Assembly (NCBI GenBank): GCA_031581145.1
Contig: JAVLBP010000023.1
Span: 1-14,345 of the forward strand
DNA: 14,345 nucleotides
DNA from: UBA8296 sp031581145
Lineage (GTDB): Bacteria > Bacteroidota > Rhodothermia > Balneolales > Balneolaceae
Direction of reading: 5' to 3'
Position numbers and translations under genes: made by a program. The notes beneath the pieces are model-generated. The model was given only the letters and a program-made list of their open reading frames with translations, did no database searches and had not been told where the DNA came from. Shown here piece by piece: positions 1 through 9,500 of the stretch (its first letter is position 1; each line of letters starts with the position of its first letter).

Positions 1-195
1 GTCTGCAAATAGATCATGAAAATGGACGTCCGGCATAAACGCTATTTCATAGCTAGCTCTGTCTGATGAAGTCATTGTGTCTGAATCCGACATACAAGAC
101 ATCATGATGAATAAACACAGAAAGGGATTAAACAGAGACTTTGGTGAGTACATACGTTATAGAAAAATGCGTTCTTATATGGTGTTGGATATCAT
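1..195 (-). CDS. Metallophosphoesterase lipoprotein, N-terminus only (partial)
   Basis: This minus-strand frame is open from a stop at 250-252 to the left edge, so only the N-terminus is in the window. From the ATG at 193-195 the product starts with a long basic n-region, then a hydrophobic stretch ending FIMMSC, which reads as a lipoprotein signal with the acylated cysteine near residue 34 (codon 94-96). After a Ser/Asp/Thr-rich linker comes EIAFMPDVHFHDLFAD. The strand followed by D-x-H matches motif I of calcineurin-like metallophosphoesterases, where Asp and His bind the metal pair. The remaining motifs lie outside the window, so the family call rests on this one motif. It starts 73 nt after the phospholipase C gene ends on the same strand and is probably the fourth gene of the susC operon. 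Downstream ATGs at 103-105 or 100-102 would lose the signal peptide. A secreted phosphatase or phosphodiesterase is the likeliest role. Confidence 0.6.
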
Positions 196-268
196 CAAAA
201 CACCTTTCACCGGCAAGAGGCACGTCATTTGCACGTACTCCTTATGCACCTACTCCTTGCACTCTCCA

Positions 269-1441
269 TCACTCATCAAGTAACCCTTTTTCACAATACT
301 CAGGGGCAGTGACTGGATTGCATCTCGCTGGACCTTTGACTCCTGGCAATGTGACGATATACCCCGATCCATACGGACTCTGCTCGGGATAGTCGGTACT
401 GATAAATTGTGCGCCGCTTTCGAGGGCTAGATCTCTACGGGTTGTGTCGCCTGAGCGCGCTTCTTCAGTGGGTATATCGGATCGTGTTCGTACAAGAAAA
501 CCAGCAGCCGTATACTCTTTAATTCTATCCCCTTGATCAAGTACGTTGTTCATCTTAATAAATCCGGCCGTAGGTTCGCCTGGTTCAGAACTCACAAACA
601 GCACTCGATTTTCAAGATTTGGACTTCCACTTAAGTAGAGATCCTTGTGACGTCCAGTGTTGTCGAGAGCAAACATGACCTTCCCTCGACTTTCCGCCAA
701 GGTCGGCCATCCGATAGTCGTAATAGCTTCCTCCAATGTTTCATACCCGCCTCTTACATCGTCAGGGGTAATCAGATGTTCTCGCACAAAAACCTCTCGA
801 ATTTCATCATCAATACCGTGCAACAGTTCGTCCGTAAACACAACAGGCTTAGTAAATTTAAGGGGACCGCGATCCTCCATGACGCCATCCTTCGCTTCAA
901 TCATGATGAATAATGGAAGGTGTGATGGATTTGCAGATGACCACTCCTTTATTTCTGATAAGCAGGAAATCAGTGTCATGCAGCTGGTTCTATAATCCAG
1001 ATCTTGGCCATGCAGAACCTTAAGCCCGGGTTTTGCCATCTCTTCTACGTTCAAGAATGCTTCATCTCCGGAAATAAGGGCTCCAGCCGGTTCCGAAAAG
1101 AGCCCGCCTGCTGTATCTGCAAACACATCCAGCTCAAATTGCCGAATGCCAAGCTCTCCAAGCTGTTCAGCCAAGGGTCTATGTTCATAGTCAATATTTC
1201 GAGACCATCCGTCCAAAGACTTGTTGATTTCGGAAACAAGCTCTGGATGCGGTTTTAGCTTGTAACTGTTGTGGGTGCCGAGGACCTGAATATGGTTAAT
1301 TCGAATACATTCAGGCCTATTTTCAGCGTTTACTTCTGCGCAATCAACAGCTGAGCTGATAAGTTCGGTGTCTTGATTATTTCCACTACAGGAAATAAGA
1401 ATGAGAAGGGATAAGACGAATAGAATATTGTATTTCATCAC
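269..1441 (-). CDS. Ca2+-dependent phosphoinositide phospholipase C-like lipoprotein
   Basis: The 390-residue product starts with a lipoprotein signal (lipobox LISC, Cys18), so it should sit on the cell envelope. It resembles the PI-PLC-C1 family (Ca2+-dependent phosphatidylinositol phospholipase C, as in Streptomyces antibioticus). The visible motifs are GTHNSYK with the probable catalytic His57, an FELDV strand (Glu103, Asp105, likely metal ligands), LHGQDLDYRTSC with the second His144, an FIMIEAKDG strand, and a C-terminal FISTDYPE strand that closes the TIM-barrel-like fold. These enzymes cleave phosphoinositides into diacylglycerol and inositol phosphate. The actual substrate here could be another phosphodiester. 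The start is the first of two ATGs, and the gene lies 107 nt after susD on the same strand, followed by a phosphoesterase. Operon membership suggests that it releases the ligand taken up by SusCD. The family call is fairly firm and the substrate is inference. Confidence 0.8.
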   Translation of the reverse strand: MMKYNILFVLSLLILISCSGNNQDTELISSAVDCAEVNAENRPECIRINHIQVLGTHNSYKLKPHPELVSEINKSLDGWSRNIDYEHRPLAEQLGELGIRQFELDVFADTAGGLFSEPAGALISGDEAFLNVEEMAKPGLKVLHGQDLDYRTSCMTLISCLSEIKEWSSANPSHLPLFIMIEAKDGVMEDRGPLKFTKPVVFTDELLHGIDDEIREVFVREHLITPDDVRGGYETLEEAITTIGWPTLAESRGKVMFALDNTGRHKDLYLSGSPNLENRVLFVSSEPGEPTAGFIKMNNVLDQGDRIKEYTAAGFLVRTRSDIPTEEARSGDTTRRDLALESGAQFISTDYPEQSPYGSGYIVTLPGVKGPARCNPVTAPEYCEKGLLDE

Positions 1442-1472
1442 TTTTGTTGATTGTCAGATGTTGTCAAGTTGC

Positions 1473-1507
1473 CCCGCAATTGAACATCACTATAGTACAA
1501 ATGCGGG
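1473..1507 (-). repeat. Inverted repeat between susD and the phospholipase gene
   Basis: CCCGCA (1473-1478) and TGCGGG (1502-1507) can form a 6-bp GC-rich stem around a loop of about 23 nt in the transcript between susD and the phospholipase gene. On the minus strand no T-run follows it, so it is not a classical terminator. It could slow or process the operon mRNA and lower expression of the distal genes. This is a structural observation only. Confidence 0.3.
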
Positions 1508-1548
1508 ACTTTTTTAATATGGCTTATTAGTCTTGAAAATTGGTCTGA

Positions 1549-3198
1549 CTAATACCCGTTATTCTGTTCCAGGAGCCCACCGCTAGCATCAATAGCTTGC
1601 TGTGGAATGGGGAAGATTCGTTTATTTTTGTCAGTACTGTTTTTGTCTCTCCAGCTCTCTTCCCATTTGCCAAGACGAATTTGAAATGTTCGGGTCCAGT
1701 GCTCATGGTACATTTCAAACAGGTACTCGCGGAACAAATCGTCAGTATTTGTCAACTCACTTGATTCAAGTTGACGGGCACCACGTGCTGCTCGCAAAGT
1801 ATTGATGTCTTGAAGCGCACCCTGCCAATCACCCAACCAGGCTTTAGCTTCAGCACGCATAAGATAAACTTCGCCAAGACGCAGTATTGGAATATTGATG
1901 GAAGAAGAACTTCCTGCTGTGGTTCGGTCAAGATCCCACTTAAGCGACCGTGCACCTGTGATGTGATCGTTGTCTTCTGTCAAGCCTACCTCTCGTGTGT
2001 AGTTCATTAATTTACCTGAACGTGAGTAGTCCGTGAGCGGAAGTATGAGTAAATCCCCATTGGGATCACGAAGCCAGTCGGTGAACGATGAGTTGGGGAG
2101 AATACCATATTGCTGGCCAATCTGAACGCCTCTATTCCATCGAAAATCCTGAGGAGCAACAGACCCACCGTCTGGAATAAATCTGTGGAAATACCTAGGG
2201 TCATCGCGCTCTCCTTCCCACATATCAAAGAATTCTTGTGTAAGAGCGCCGCCATCTGATCCTGTCTTAATGTATTCAGGTGAGGCAAATCGATCTCGGG
2301 AGGCATGGAAGTAACCGATGTGATGACGGCCACCAGCTTCCGCTTCCTGATTAAATGAAAATATTATTTCTGAATTACCTTCGTTTTCTTTGCCAAAAAG
2401 ATAAAAGTAATTTTCTGTCTCAAGGCTGAAGTCCCCGGACTCGATAAGTTGAGTTGTGTAATCGATTACTGCCTCCATATCCTGCTGGCCAAACTGAAAT
2501 TGATCAGCATAGCGGTCTGAGTACACACCACGATTCAAGTGTAAACGAGCTTTGTAACCAATTGCTGCGCTTCGGGTGAAGCGGATCTCGCCAACCTCCT
2601 CAACTGTAGGAAGCTGATCTTGTATCTCATCCAATTCACTTAGGAGGTAGTCTACAGCATCACCATTTTTATAGATGGTTGACATTTGTTCACTGCCAAC
2701 ATTTTCAGGAAGGTTTTCAAAAGCAATATTCCAAAGATCAAGTAGGTAGTAATTGTACACTGTCTTCACACCGCGGGCTTCCGCAATTAGAGCAGTGTTC
2801 CCACTTCCCTCAATTATTGTTTTTTCAGCCAACGTTGCACGCCCTATGCCTTGTGTGGAGTTACCCCATACATCAATAATTGTAACGTGCTGAGGCGTCC
2901 AGTTATGCTGATGCATTTCAAAAAACCTACCACCGTCAAACCAATCAGTCCCGCCACGAAAGGGAACAATCTGTTCCATTGATGAGACGCCCTGAAGATT
3001 GTTTAGCCAGTTGTGTGCGGCTAACATATCTTTCATAAGTGAATAAGATGGTGCGAGGGTTCGCATACCCGCTTCCGGGTCATTCATTTCTGCCTCTCCA
3101 AGGGCCGTATCCTTCACCGATGTTGAAAGATCAGAACAGGAATTAAGCATCAAGGATGCTAATAGAAGCGATAATATTACAGATGTGGAAAATTTCAT
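1549..3198 (-). CDS. susD: SusD/RagB-like outer-membrane nutrient-binding lipoprotein
   Basis: The 549-residue product has a lipoprotein signal with lipobox LNSC (Cys21), as expected for the surface-exposed lid of a SusCD transporter. The N-terminal half matches the SusD-like TPR fold. The C-terminal third carries the RagB/SusD signature, in which INIPILRLGEVYLMRAEA is followed by a helix with LGDWQGALQDINTLRAARGA. The length is normal for the family and no frameshift is seen. It lies 19 nt downstream of susC on the same strand, the usual order. SusD proteins bind the ligand at the surface and deliver it to the SusC barrel. Many bind glycans, but sequence alone does not set specificity, and the two enzymes downstream act on phosphoesters. 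The symbol is used in the family sense only. Confidence 0.93.
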   Translation of the reverse strand: MKFSTSVILSLLLASLMLNSCSDLSTSVKDTALGEAEMNDPEAGMRTLAPSYSLMKDMLAAHNWLNNLQGVSSMEQIVPFRGGTDWFDGGRFFEMHQHNWTPQHVTIIDVWGNSTQGIGRATLAEKTIIEGSGNTALIAEARGVKTVYNYYLLDLWNIAFENLPENVGSEQMSTIYKNGDAVDYLLSELDEIQDQLPTVEEVGEIRFTRSAAIGYKARLHLNRGVYSDRYADQFQFGQQDMEAVIDYTTQLIESGDFSLETENYFYLFGKENEGNSEIIFSFNQEAEAGGRHHIGYFHASRDRFASPEYIKTGSDGGALTQEFFDMWEGERDDPRYFHRFIPDGGSVAPQDFRWNRGVQIGQQYGILPNSSFTDWLRDPNGDLLILPLTDYSRSGKLMNYTREVGLTEDNDHITGARSLKWDLDRTTAGSSSSINIPILRLGEVYLMRAEAKAWLGDWQGALQDINTLRAARGARQLESSELTNTDDLFREYLFEMYHEHWTRTFQIRLGKWEESWRDKNSTDKNKRIFPIPQQAIDASGGLLEQNNGY

Positions 3199-3217
3199 TG
3201 GTAAGACCTTTTAGGTT

Positions 3218-6200
3218 TTAAAGAGTTACGTTGATAGCAAACATGAATGATCGGGCCGTTGGGTAGCGTGAACTGTCAATTCCATAAGATTGGATACCAC
3301 CCCTGTCACGCGGCATATTCACTTCGGGATCGAAACCATCATAGTCGGTTATAGTGAAAAGATTTTGGCCAGTAACCGACAGCTGCAGTCCGTTGAATGG
3401 CAGGTTTTGTGTGTTGACCTGGTAGCTGATGGTTGCGTTACTCAGCCTCAGGTAGCTTCCATCCTGAAGAAATCGGGTGGATGCTGTGGCAGAGTTTGTT
3501 GGATCTTCATTTGGGTCGAATCCAACACGGGCTATGTTATTTCCTGCATAAAGCTGCGGCATATTGAACAAACCATTGTGATCGTTCCAATAAATCTTGT
3601 TTCCAGACACACCATTAAAGTTTAGTCGAAGGTTCCAGTTTCGATACCCAGTGTTGGCAGAAAATCCGTATGTCACATCAGGAAGAGCACTGCCGGCAAA
3701 TTTCCTGTCTGCATTGGTAATGGCACCATCACCATTAATGTCTCTAAACTTGTTTTTGCCATTTTCGTCCAGTCCCTGAAAATCAAGTAGCCAGAATGCC
3801 CCGATGGGCAGACCACTTTTGACGGCCTGCACGGTTTCACCTGAAAGACCACGTCCAGTAAGAGATCCGGTTGAAAGCAGGGAAACCGGAAGGTTTTGAA
3901 CCTCATTCTCGAGGTAAGAAACATTGCCACCAATCTCGACGATAAGATCTGTTCCAAACTGATGGAAATAATTTAGGTCGAGCTCAATTCCCTTATTGAT
4001 AATTTCCATGTCGAAATTACTCCAGAATGAGGTGGCTGCATTAATGGGATCCGTGCCGGTGCTTTGTTCAAATAAAATATCGGTGGACACCTTACGGAAA
4101 ACATCAATACTTCCTGTGAGTGACTGCTTGAAGAACCCAAAATCGATTCCTGCATTTACCTGGTCGCTCACCTCCCATTTGATATTTTCATTCTGAATTC
4201 GCACGAATGTGATTCCAGGCGTGACTTGGCCTGGAACAAAACCATAGCCTGATCCAGAACTTACATTTATCAACTGTTCCGTAATGCCGTTGGGAATTTC
4301 CTGATTGCCAGTGCGCCCCCAGCCCAAACGAAGCCTCAGACTGCTGATTGCATTCATTTCACTGAAGAATGGCTCGTCATTAATCTGCCATGCCCCTGAA
4401 AATGATGGGAAAAACCCATATTTATTTCCTTTACCAAATCGGGATGAACCGTCAGCGCGAAGAGTAGAAGTAAGGAAATACCGGTTCTTGAAATTATAAT
4501 TTACCCGACCAAAGAAAGATTGCAGTTCATTCTCTTGTAGAAAGCCACCAGGTCGGTTCCCACCGATAGATAGCTCAGTACCTATTGAAGGGTTGTTATA
4601 GGCCTCAATCTCATCTGTGGAAAAGTTGTCAATACTCCAGTATCTACCCTCTAGAATAAATTTTTGCCAGGAGTAGCCTGCTAGCAGATTGAAATTGTGG
4701 CGATCAATTGATGTAAGATACTTGATGGTGCCTTCCAATTGCATATTGTTGTTTTCTCTCATAGCATCAACTAGGCCACCATTAGGCTTTGCAATTCTGT
4801 TAATCTTGTGCTTTGATACTTGCGAGATTGTATTTCCATAAGAATTATCAATTCCGAAATTCGCGCTTAGCATCAAGTTTTCTATCACTTCAAAATCGGC
4901 TTGCACAGACGACAAAATTCTCGTGACCTCAGAAAAGTTGGTCAGGATTTCGGGTCCGCGGAGCGGGTTAAACCCTTCCTGTCTGATAGGAAATAGTGAG
5001 CCGTCTGGAAGCCTAACAGGATTGGTTGGATTTTGTGTCAAAGCATTGGTAATCATGTCGCCACCGTTAGTACTTGGCGAATTTGCGATAGGTGCAAAAT
5101 CGGTGCGTGTTCGGTTCGCCATCAGATTAAATCCGATAACTAACCGGTTATCTAGAAACCGTTGGTTGGCCCTTATTCTTCCTCCAAACGTTTGAAGTTC
5201 GCTTGCTATCATAATTCCTTCCTGGTTTGAAAAATTCAGGGAGGCGATGAAATCTGATTCCGCGTCACGTTTGCTGTAAGAAAGTGCATGGGAATTTGAG
5301 ATGCCTGTGCGAGTAATCTCATCAAACCAATTGGTTCTTGAGCCACCATCGAGATCTGCTTGGCCAATACTTTCCTGAAAATCAGCGAACTCATCCGCAC
5401 TTAGCATATCAACGCGATTAGCAATTGTTGATGTCGTTACATCACTTCGGTAATTGAGCTGTGATTGCCCTCTCTGACCGCGTTTTGTCGTAATCAAAAT
5501 GACACCTTCTGATCCCCTTGATCCATAAATGGCTGTTGCTGAGGCATCTTTTAAGACATCGATAGATTCAATATCATCGGCATTTAAAAATGAAAGCGGA
5601 TTGGTTGGTGAGGCTGACCCTACTCCAAAGCTCTGTCCGGCGCTTGCTGTTGGCGCGTTATTAATAGCTACACCATCAATCACATACAGCGGCCCGCTGC
5701 CGCTTCTAAGCGTGCCCTGTCCACGAACAATTACACGGACTGGTGAACCCGGTTGCCCACCTTGATTAGTAACATTAACGCCGGAGATCTTACCCTGGAG
5801 TAGTTGCTCCGGTGACGTAGTGATGCCCTCATTGAAATCTTCAAAATCAAGTGAGGCTATGGATGTGGTTATCTCCGACCTGCGCTGTGCACCGTATCCG
5901 ACAACCACAACATCATCGCCGGTAATGGCTGCACTGACCAGTGAGACATCAATCTTTTGGCGTCCATTGATGGCTACAAGTTGACTCTCATAGCCGATAT
6001 ATGTGAAAATGAGCGCTGCGTCTAGTGACGGAACAGAGAGTTCAAACTGACCTTCGGCGTTTGTTGATGTCCCGATCATTTCAGAACCCTCCACAACAAT
6101 ATTTACGCCAGGAAGAGATTCTCCATTCTGAGAATCAGTGACAGTTCCGCTCACAGTTTGTGCATGAGAAATTACTGGTAGATACAATAAACCCAGTAAA

Positions 6201-6238
6201 ATTATTGACTGTGTATATATAATTGATGCAAGTCTCAT
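3218..6238 (-). CDS. susC: SusC/RagA-family TonB-linked outer-membrane transporter
   Basis: The 1006-residue product starts with a Sec signal peptide (cleavage near SHA-QT, residue 26). A carboxypeptidase regulatory-like beta-sandwich follows (about 28-102, GTVTD...LPGVNIVVEG...TYIGYES), then a TonB-box-like segment DDVVVVGYGAQRR (about 108). The plug domain shows LLQGKISGVNV, a PLYVIDGVAI strand and DVLKDASATAIYGSRGSEG, all hallmarks of SusC. The remainder is a 22-strand-type beta barrel ending SFMFAINVTL. SusC imports large ligands through the outer membrane using TonB energy, with SusD as lid. It is the first gene of the minus-strand operon and has 289 nt of upstream intergenic DNA with a palindrome that could be its operator. 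No anti-sigma-interacting N-terminal extension is seen and no ECF sigma/anti-sigma pair is adjacent, so regulation is not apparent from neighbours. Confidence 0.95.
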   Translation of the reverse strand: MRLASIIYTQSIILLGLLYLPVISHAQTVSGTVTDSQNGESLPGVNIVVEGSEMIGTSTNAEGQFELSVPSLDAALIFTYIGYESQLVAINGRQKIDVSLVSAAITGDDVVVVGYGAQRRSEITTSIASLDFEDFNEGITTSPEQLLQGKISGVNVTNQGGQPGSPVRVIVRGQGTLRSGSGPLYVIDGVAINNAPTASAGQSFGVGSASPTNPLSFLNADDIESIDVLKDASATAIYGSRGSEGVILITTKRGQRGQSQLNYRSDVTTSTIANRVDMLSADEFADFQESIGQADLDGGSRTNWFDEITRTGISNSHALSYSKRDAESDFIASLNFSNQEGIMIASELQTFGGRIRANQRFLDNRLVIGFNLMANRTRTDFAPIANSPSTNGGDMITNALTQNPTNPVRLPDGSLFPIRQEGFNPLRGPEILTNFSEVTRILSSVQADFEVIENLMLSANFGIDNSYGNTISQVSKHKINRIAKPNGGLVDAMRENNNMQLEGTIKYLTSIDRHNFNLLAGYSWQKFILEGRYWSIDNFSTDEIEAYNNPSIGTELSIGGNRPGGFLQENELQSFFGRVNYNFKNRYFLTSTLRADGSSRFGKGNKYGFFPSFSGAWQINDEPFFSEMNAISSLRLRLGWGRTGNQEIPNGITEQLINVSSGSGYGFVPGQVTPGITFVRIQNENIKWEVSDQVNAGIDFGFFKQSLTGSIDVFRKVSTDILFEQSTGTDPINAATSFWSNFDMEIINKGIELDLNYFHQFGTDLIVEIGGNVSYLENEVQNLPVSLLSTGSLTGRGLSGETVQAVKSGLPIGAFWLLDFQGLDENGKNKFRDINGDGAITNADRKFAGSALPDVTYGFSANTGYRNWNLRLNFNGVSGNKIYWNDHNGLFNMPQLYAGNNIARVGFDPNEDPTNSATASTRFLQDGSYLRLSNATISYQVNTQNLPFNGLQLSVTGQNLFTITDYDGFDPEVNMPRDRGGIQSYGIDSSRYPTARSFMFAINVTL

Positions 6239-6290
6239 TTTATAATGATTATGATTAAAAATTGCTGGCTTAGGAGTGGTGCAATAATTA

Positions 6291-6302
6291 CAACTTAAGT
6301 TG
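6291..6302. promoter_or_regulatory. Perfect 12-bp palindrome upstream of susC
   Basis: CAACTTAAGTTG is its own exact reverse complement and lies about 53 bp upstream of the susC start in AT-rich DNA. Position and symmetry fit a dimeric repressor or activator site at the operon promoter. No further copy was noticed in the window, so the assignment is tentative. Confidence 0.35.
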
Positions 6303-6419
6303 ATATTATCGCTAGAGAGTTAACTAATTGTTATTAATTAATTTGTTAATCTTACCCATTTAAGATGCTATGATTACTCAGCGTTTTTTCGCTTGATCAT
6401 ATTTTATTAGGTTAGAACG

Positions 6420-6446
6420 TTCTGGTTCGAATCCAGTCTAGGGCAC
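6420..6446 (+). other. tRNA 3'-end-like fragment (T-arm plus acceptor strand), possible att scar
   Basis: The stretch contains CTGGTTCGAATCCAG, a T-arm with the canonical TTCGAAT loop and a four-pair stem closed by a T-T mismatch. CTAGGGC and a discriminator-like A follow directly, as in a 3' acceptor strand. The matching 5' acceptor strand would be GCCCTAG, and it is absent from the roughly 80 nt upstream, as are convincing D- and anticodon arms. Only the last third of a tRNA gene is therefore present. Integrases commonly use this part of tRNA genes as attachment core, so it may be an att duplication left by an integrative element. Chance resemblance is possible but unlikely given the exact T-loop. 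The parent tRNA cannot be named from this piece. Confidence 0.5.
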
Positions 6447-6473
6447 AAGATTGATAAGCGCGGTAATAGACCA

Positions 6474-6525
6474 ACGGGAGAGAGCTTGTTCCCTCCCACT
6501 GGTGTCCTCAATACGCCTCTCCCGT
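6474..6525 (-). terminator. Inverted repeat just after the surface-protein stop, possible terminator
   Basis: ACGGGAGAG (6474-6482) and CTCTCCCGT (6517-6525) form a perfect 9-bp stem beginning 2 nt beyond the stop codon of the surface-protein gene (minus strand). The loop is long (34 nt) and no T-run follows on the minus strand, so it is not a textbook intrinsic terminator. It may stabilise the mRNA 3' end. Confidence 0.4.
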
Positions 6526-6527
6526 AT

Positions 6528-9500
6528 CTACTTCACTAGGAATAGAGTCCTGGTCTGGCTAAACGCCCCCGCTTGGATCCTGTAGACATAGGCCCCGCTG
6601 CCGAGGCCAGACGCGTCAAATCTTACATCATGATAGCCAGCTGACTTGGTGCCGGACACCAATGTCGCCACGCGTTGACCCACGATGTTGTACACCGTCA
6701 ATGTCACATAGGATGCCTGAGGCAAGGCGTAACGGATCGTGGTCGTCGGATTAAATGGATTGGGATAGTTCTGACTAAGGTCATAAACAGTCGGGAGGGC
6801 GTCTTTGCCTTCGGTGGACGTAGCCACGCCAGAGGCCGCAGCTGTCGTGAACTCATGATTGACCCACCCACTCATGCTGGTTTGGTTCTTCGCCCGCACA
6901 CGGTATAGATAGTCCGTATTGGCCTTGAGCGTATCAATCGTCATGGTCGTGTCCGTGGTCTGCAATGAGACCACTTCGGTCAACATGGCATCGGTGAACA
7001 GCTGAAACTCATAGTTCACTGCATTAGCCACAGAGTCCCACGTAAAGACCGTTGGCATGTCCACTTCGGACGCATTTTGAGCAGGCGTGATCAGACTCGC
7101 ACGCACCACAGGAACAAACTCCGTCGTGAACGACGTCATCGCACTCCACAATCCATCACTGTAGCCATTCGACGGGCGAACCCTCCACTGATAGGTCGTT
7201 TCATAGTCGAGTTGTGGCAAGGTAATAGAGGTCGTCGTTACCGTGTCGGCCATCACCAAAGATGTGTCTTGTGACGCGGTATCACTGACCATGGTATACA
7301 CCTCCACATGGTACTGGGTGACAAGCGGATCCTCCCCCCATGACAATGTAGGCTTGGCAGACAAGTAAGCCTCCGTCATCGGGGTTGGGGTTACAGCGTT
7401 TTGCACTCGCTCAGCGATGTGTAGCGTCACCGTTGTGGTATCCTCCGTCTGGTTGCCCGCTGCATCACGTGCAACAACAGCCAGGGTAAACGAGTTGGGC
7501 GCTATGTCGTAGTTGTTGACTGCGGTATCTTGCCCTGCCTCCGTTAGGGTAATGTGTCCCGTGGAGGAAATCTCGAACCATGCGTCCTCTGAATAGTCCT
7601 CGTCATCCGCACCCACCACAGTGACAAGCTCATAGGCGGTAATGCCTTCGTTGTCCGTAGCTGTGACTTGGGCGAGACTTGCACCAAGTGGCTGAACCTC
7701 GGCGTAGGTTTGTTCCACATCTGCGCCCATCAAGGGCAACGCCTCATCAACGTTAGTGACCGTGAGGGTGGCAGACTCGGTCTCGGTATTACCAACTGCA
7801 TCGCTAGTAGTAAAGGTCAGCGTAAAGGTGTTGGGCTCCGTTTCAAAGTCATTGACAAAGCCACTGCCGACGCCAGCCTCCGTCAAGGAGATCACTCCCG
7901 AGGCGGACGCCGCAAAATATCCCACAGCCGTATAATTTTGCCCATCACCACCCGTGACGGCATCAATACTAAGCGAGGTGACCGCGTTGTCATCACTCAC
8001 CTGCAAGGTGGTAGCGGTTTGACCAGCAGTTTGGTTCTCCGAATAAGTGAGACTTTGGCCAGCTACAATTACCGGGGCTGCCCCATCAACGGTAAGAGTA
8101 ATCGATTCGGTATCGGAATTGCCACCTGCATCTTCCGCGGTAATACTCAGCGTGAAGCCATTGGGCGCGATCGCACCAGAATTGGCCGCCACCTCCCCGG
8201 CTCCTGCCGAGGTAAGGCTGACGACGCCAGCACTAGAGATCGCAAACCAATCTTGGGAGGTGTAGCTCTGCTCATCAGCGCCCGTGACAGAATTGATAGT
8301 AAAATCCGTCACAGCGGCATTGTCCGTTGCGCTCACCGAGCCAAGCGTTGCCCCAGAGGATTGACTTGCCGCGTAGTAGAGACTTTGACCAGTCACAATC
8401 ACAGGCGCTGCCACATCAATGGAGAGTGTAATCGATTCGGCATCGGAGTTGCCACCTGCATCTTCCGCGGTAATACTCAGCGTGAAGCCATTGGGCGCGA
8501 TCGCACCAGAATTTGCCGCCACCTCCCCGGCTCCTGCCGAGGTGAGGCTGACGACGCCATCGCTAGAGATCGTAAACCACTCTTGCGAGGTGTAGCTCTG
8601 CTCATCAGCGCCTATGACAGAATTGATAGAAAAACCCGTCACAGCGGCGTCATCCGTTGCACTTACCGTGCCAAGTGTTACCCCAAAGGATTGACCTGCC
8701 GCGTAGGTAAAGGATTGACCCGATGAAATCACAGGTAATAAATCAATTGATATGGTAAAGGTATTCCCTGTAACAGCAGATACTCCATCTTCAAGGCCAT
8801 CTTGGACATCAAAGCCAAACTGATCCGATGTACTTGCTCCGCTATTGTTGTGTACATATTTTACCCTATCATTGTCAAGGTCGCTCTGTGTGAGAGTATC
8901 ATTCACAGACATGGTGCTTGAACTCAGTTGAAGTGAACCATAGGATGGAACAGACTTAATGACAAAATTTATAATATCACCAGCATCAGGGTCTGATGCC
9001 GAGAGCTCGGTACCGGTAATGGTCACGGATTGCCCCTGGGTGACGGAGGCGCCATCGTTAGTGTCTAAAGAGACTTGTTGATTGGCACAATTTGGATTTT
9101 CCCAGTTTGGAAAATACGCAGGTTTATTTTGAAAAAGAGTAGCAGAATTTTTAAAGTTTGCGGGTTCATCCGGGTTAACTGACGAAGATCCAACACACCA
9201 CCCGGAAAGATCTTGGAAAAAACTTTTGGCCAAGAAGAACATAGATTGGAAATCCTCTACATTACTTACATCCCAGCCACTAATGTCTTGATTAAAATCT
9301 TCGTTGTATGCAAACATATATGCCATATTCTTTACAGAGGACACGTCCCAATTGCTGATGTCTTGATTGAAAGGTGAATCTTGGAATGTATGAACCATGC
9401 CATTCTCACCTGTCACAGACGAAACATCCCAACTACTTATGTCTTTATTAAAGTCCGTTTGATAAAACCATTGAACCAAAGACTCCACACCACTCGTACA

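Larger units (their letters stand above)
6239..6527. other. Intergenic region between the susC operon and the surface-protein gene
   Basis: No credible gene was found here on either strand. The part next to susC (6240-6360) is very AT-rich and should hold the operon promoter, but no confident match to the Bacteroidota -33/-7 consensus was found. The stretch also holds a palindrome (6291-6302), a tRNA-like 3' fragment (about 6420-6446) and an inverted repeat (6474-6525), each listed separately. Confidence 0.6.

Noticed and set aside
77..283. 68-codon plus-strand frame with a GTG start at the left end
   Set aside because: It lies opposite the metallophosphoesterase start, which has a lipobox and a family motif. 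The plus frame shows neither.
1549..6238. Starch or glycan utilization as the firm role of the SusCD pair
   Set aside because: No glycoside hydrolase, polysaccharide lyase or glycan-specific regulator is in the window, and the linked enzymes act on phosphoesters.
6411..6446. Complete tRNA gene
   Set aside because: Only the T-arm and 3' acceptor strand are present. The 5' acceptor partner and a usable anticodon arm are missing.
7668..8726. 352-codon open frame on the plus strand inside the surface-protein gene
   Set aside because: It is antisense to clear cadherin-like repeats, and its own repetition simply mirrors theirs. It has no signal or recognisable domain.
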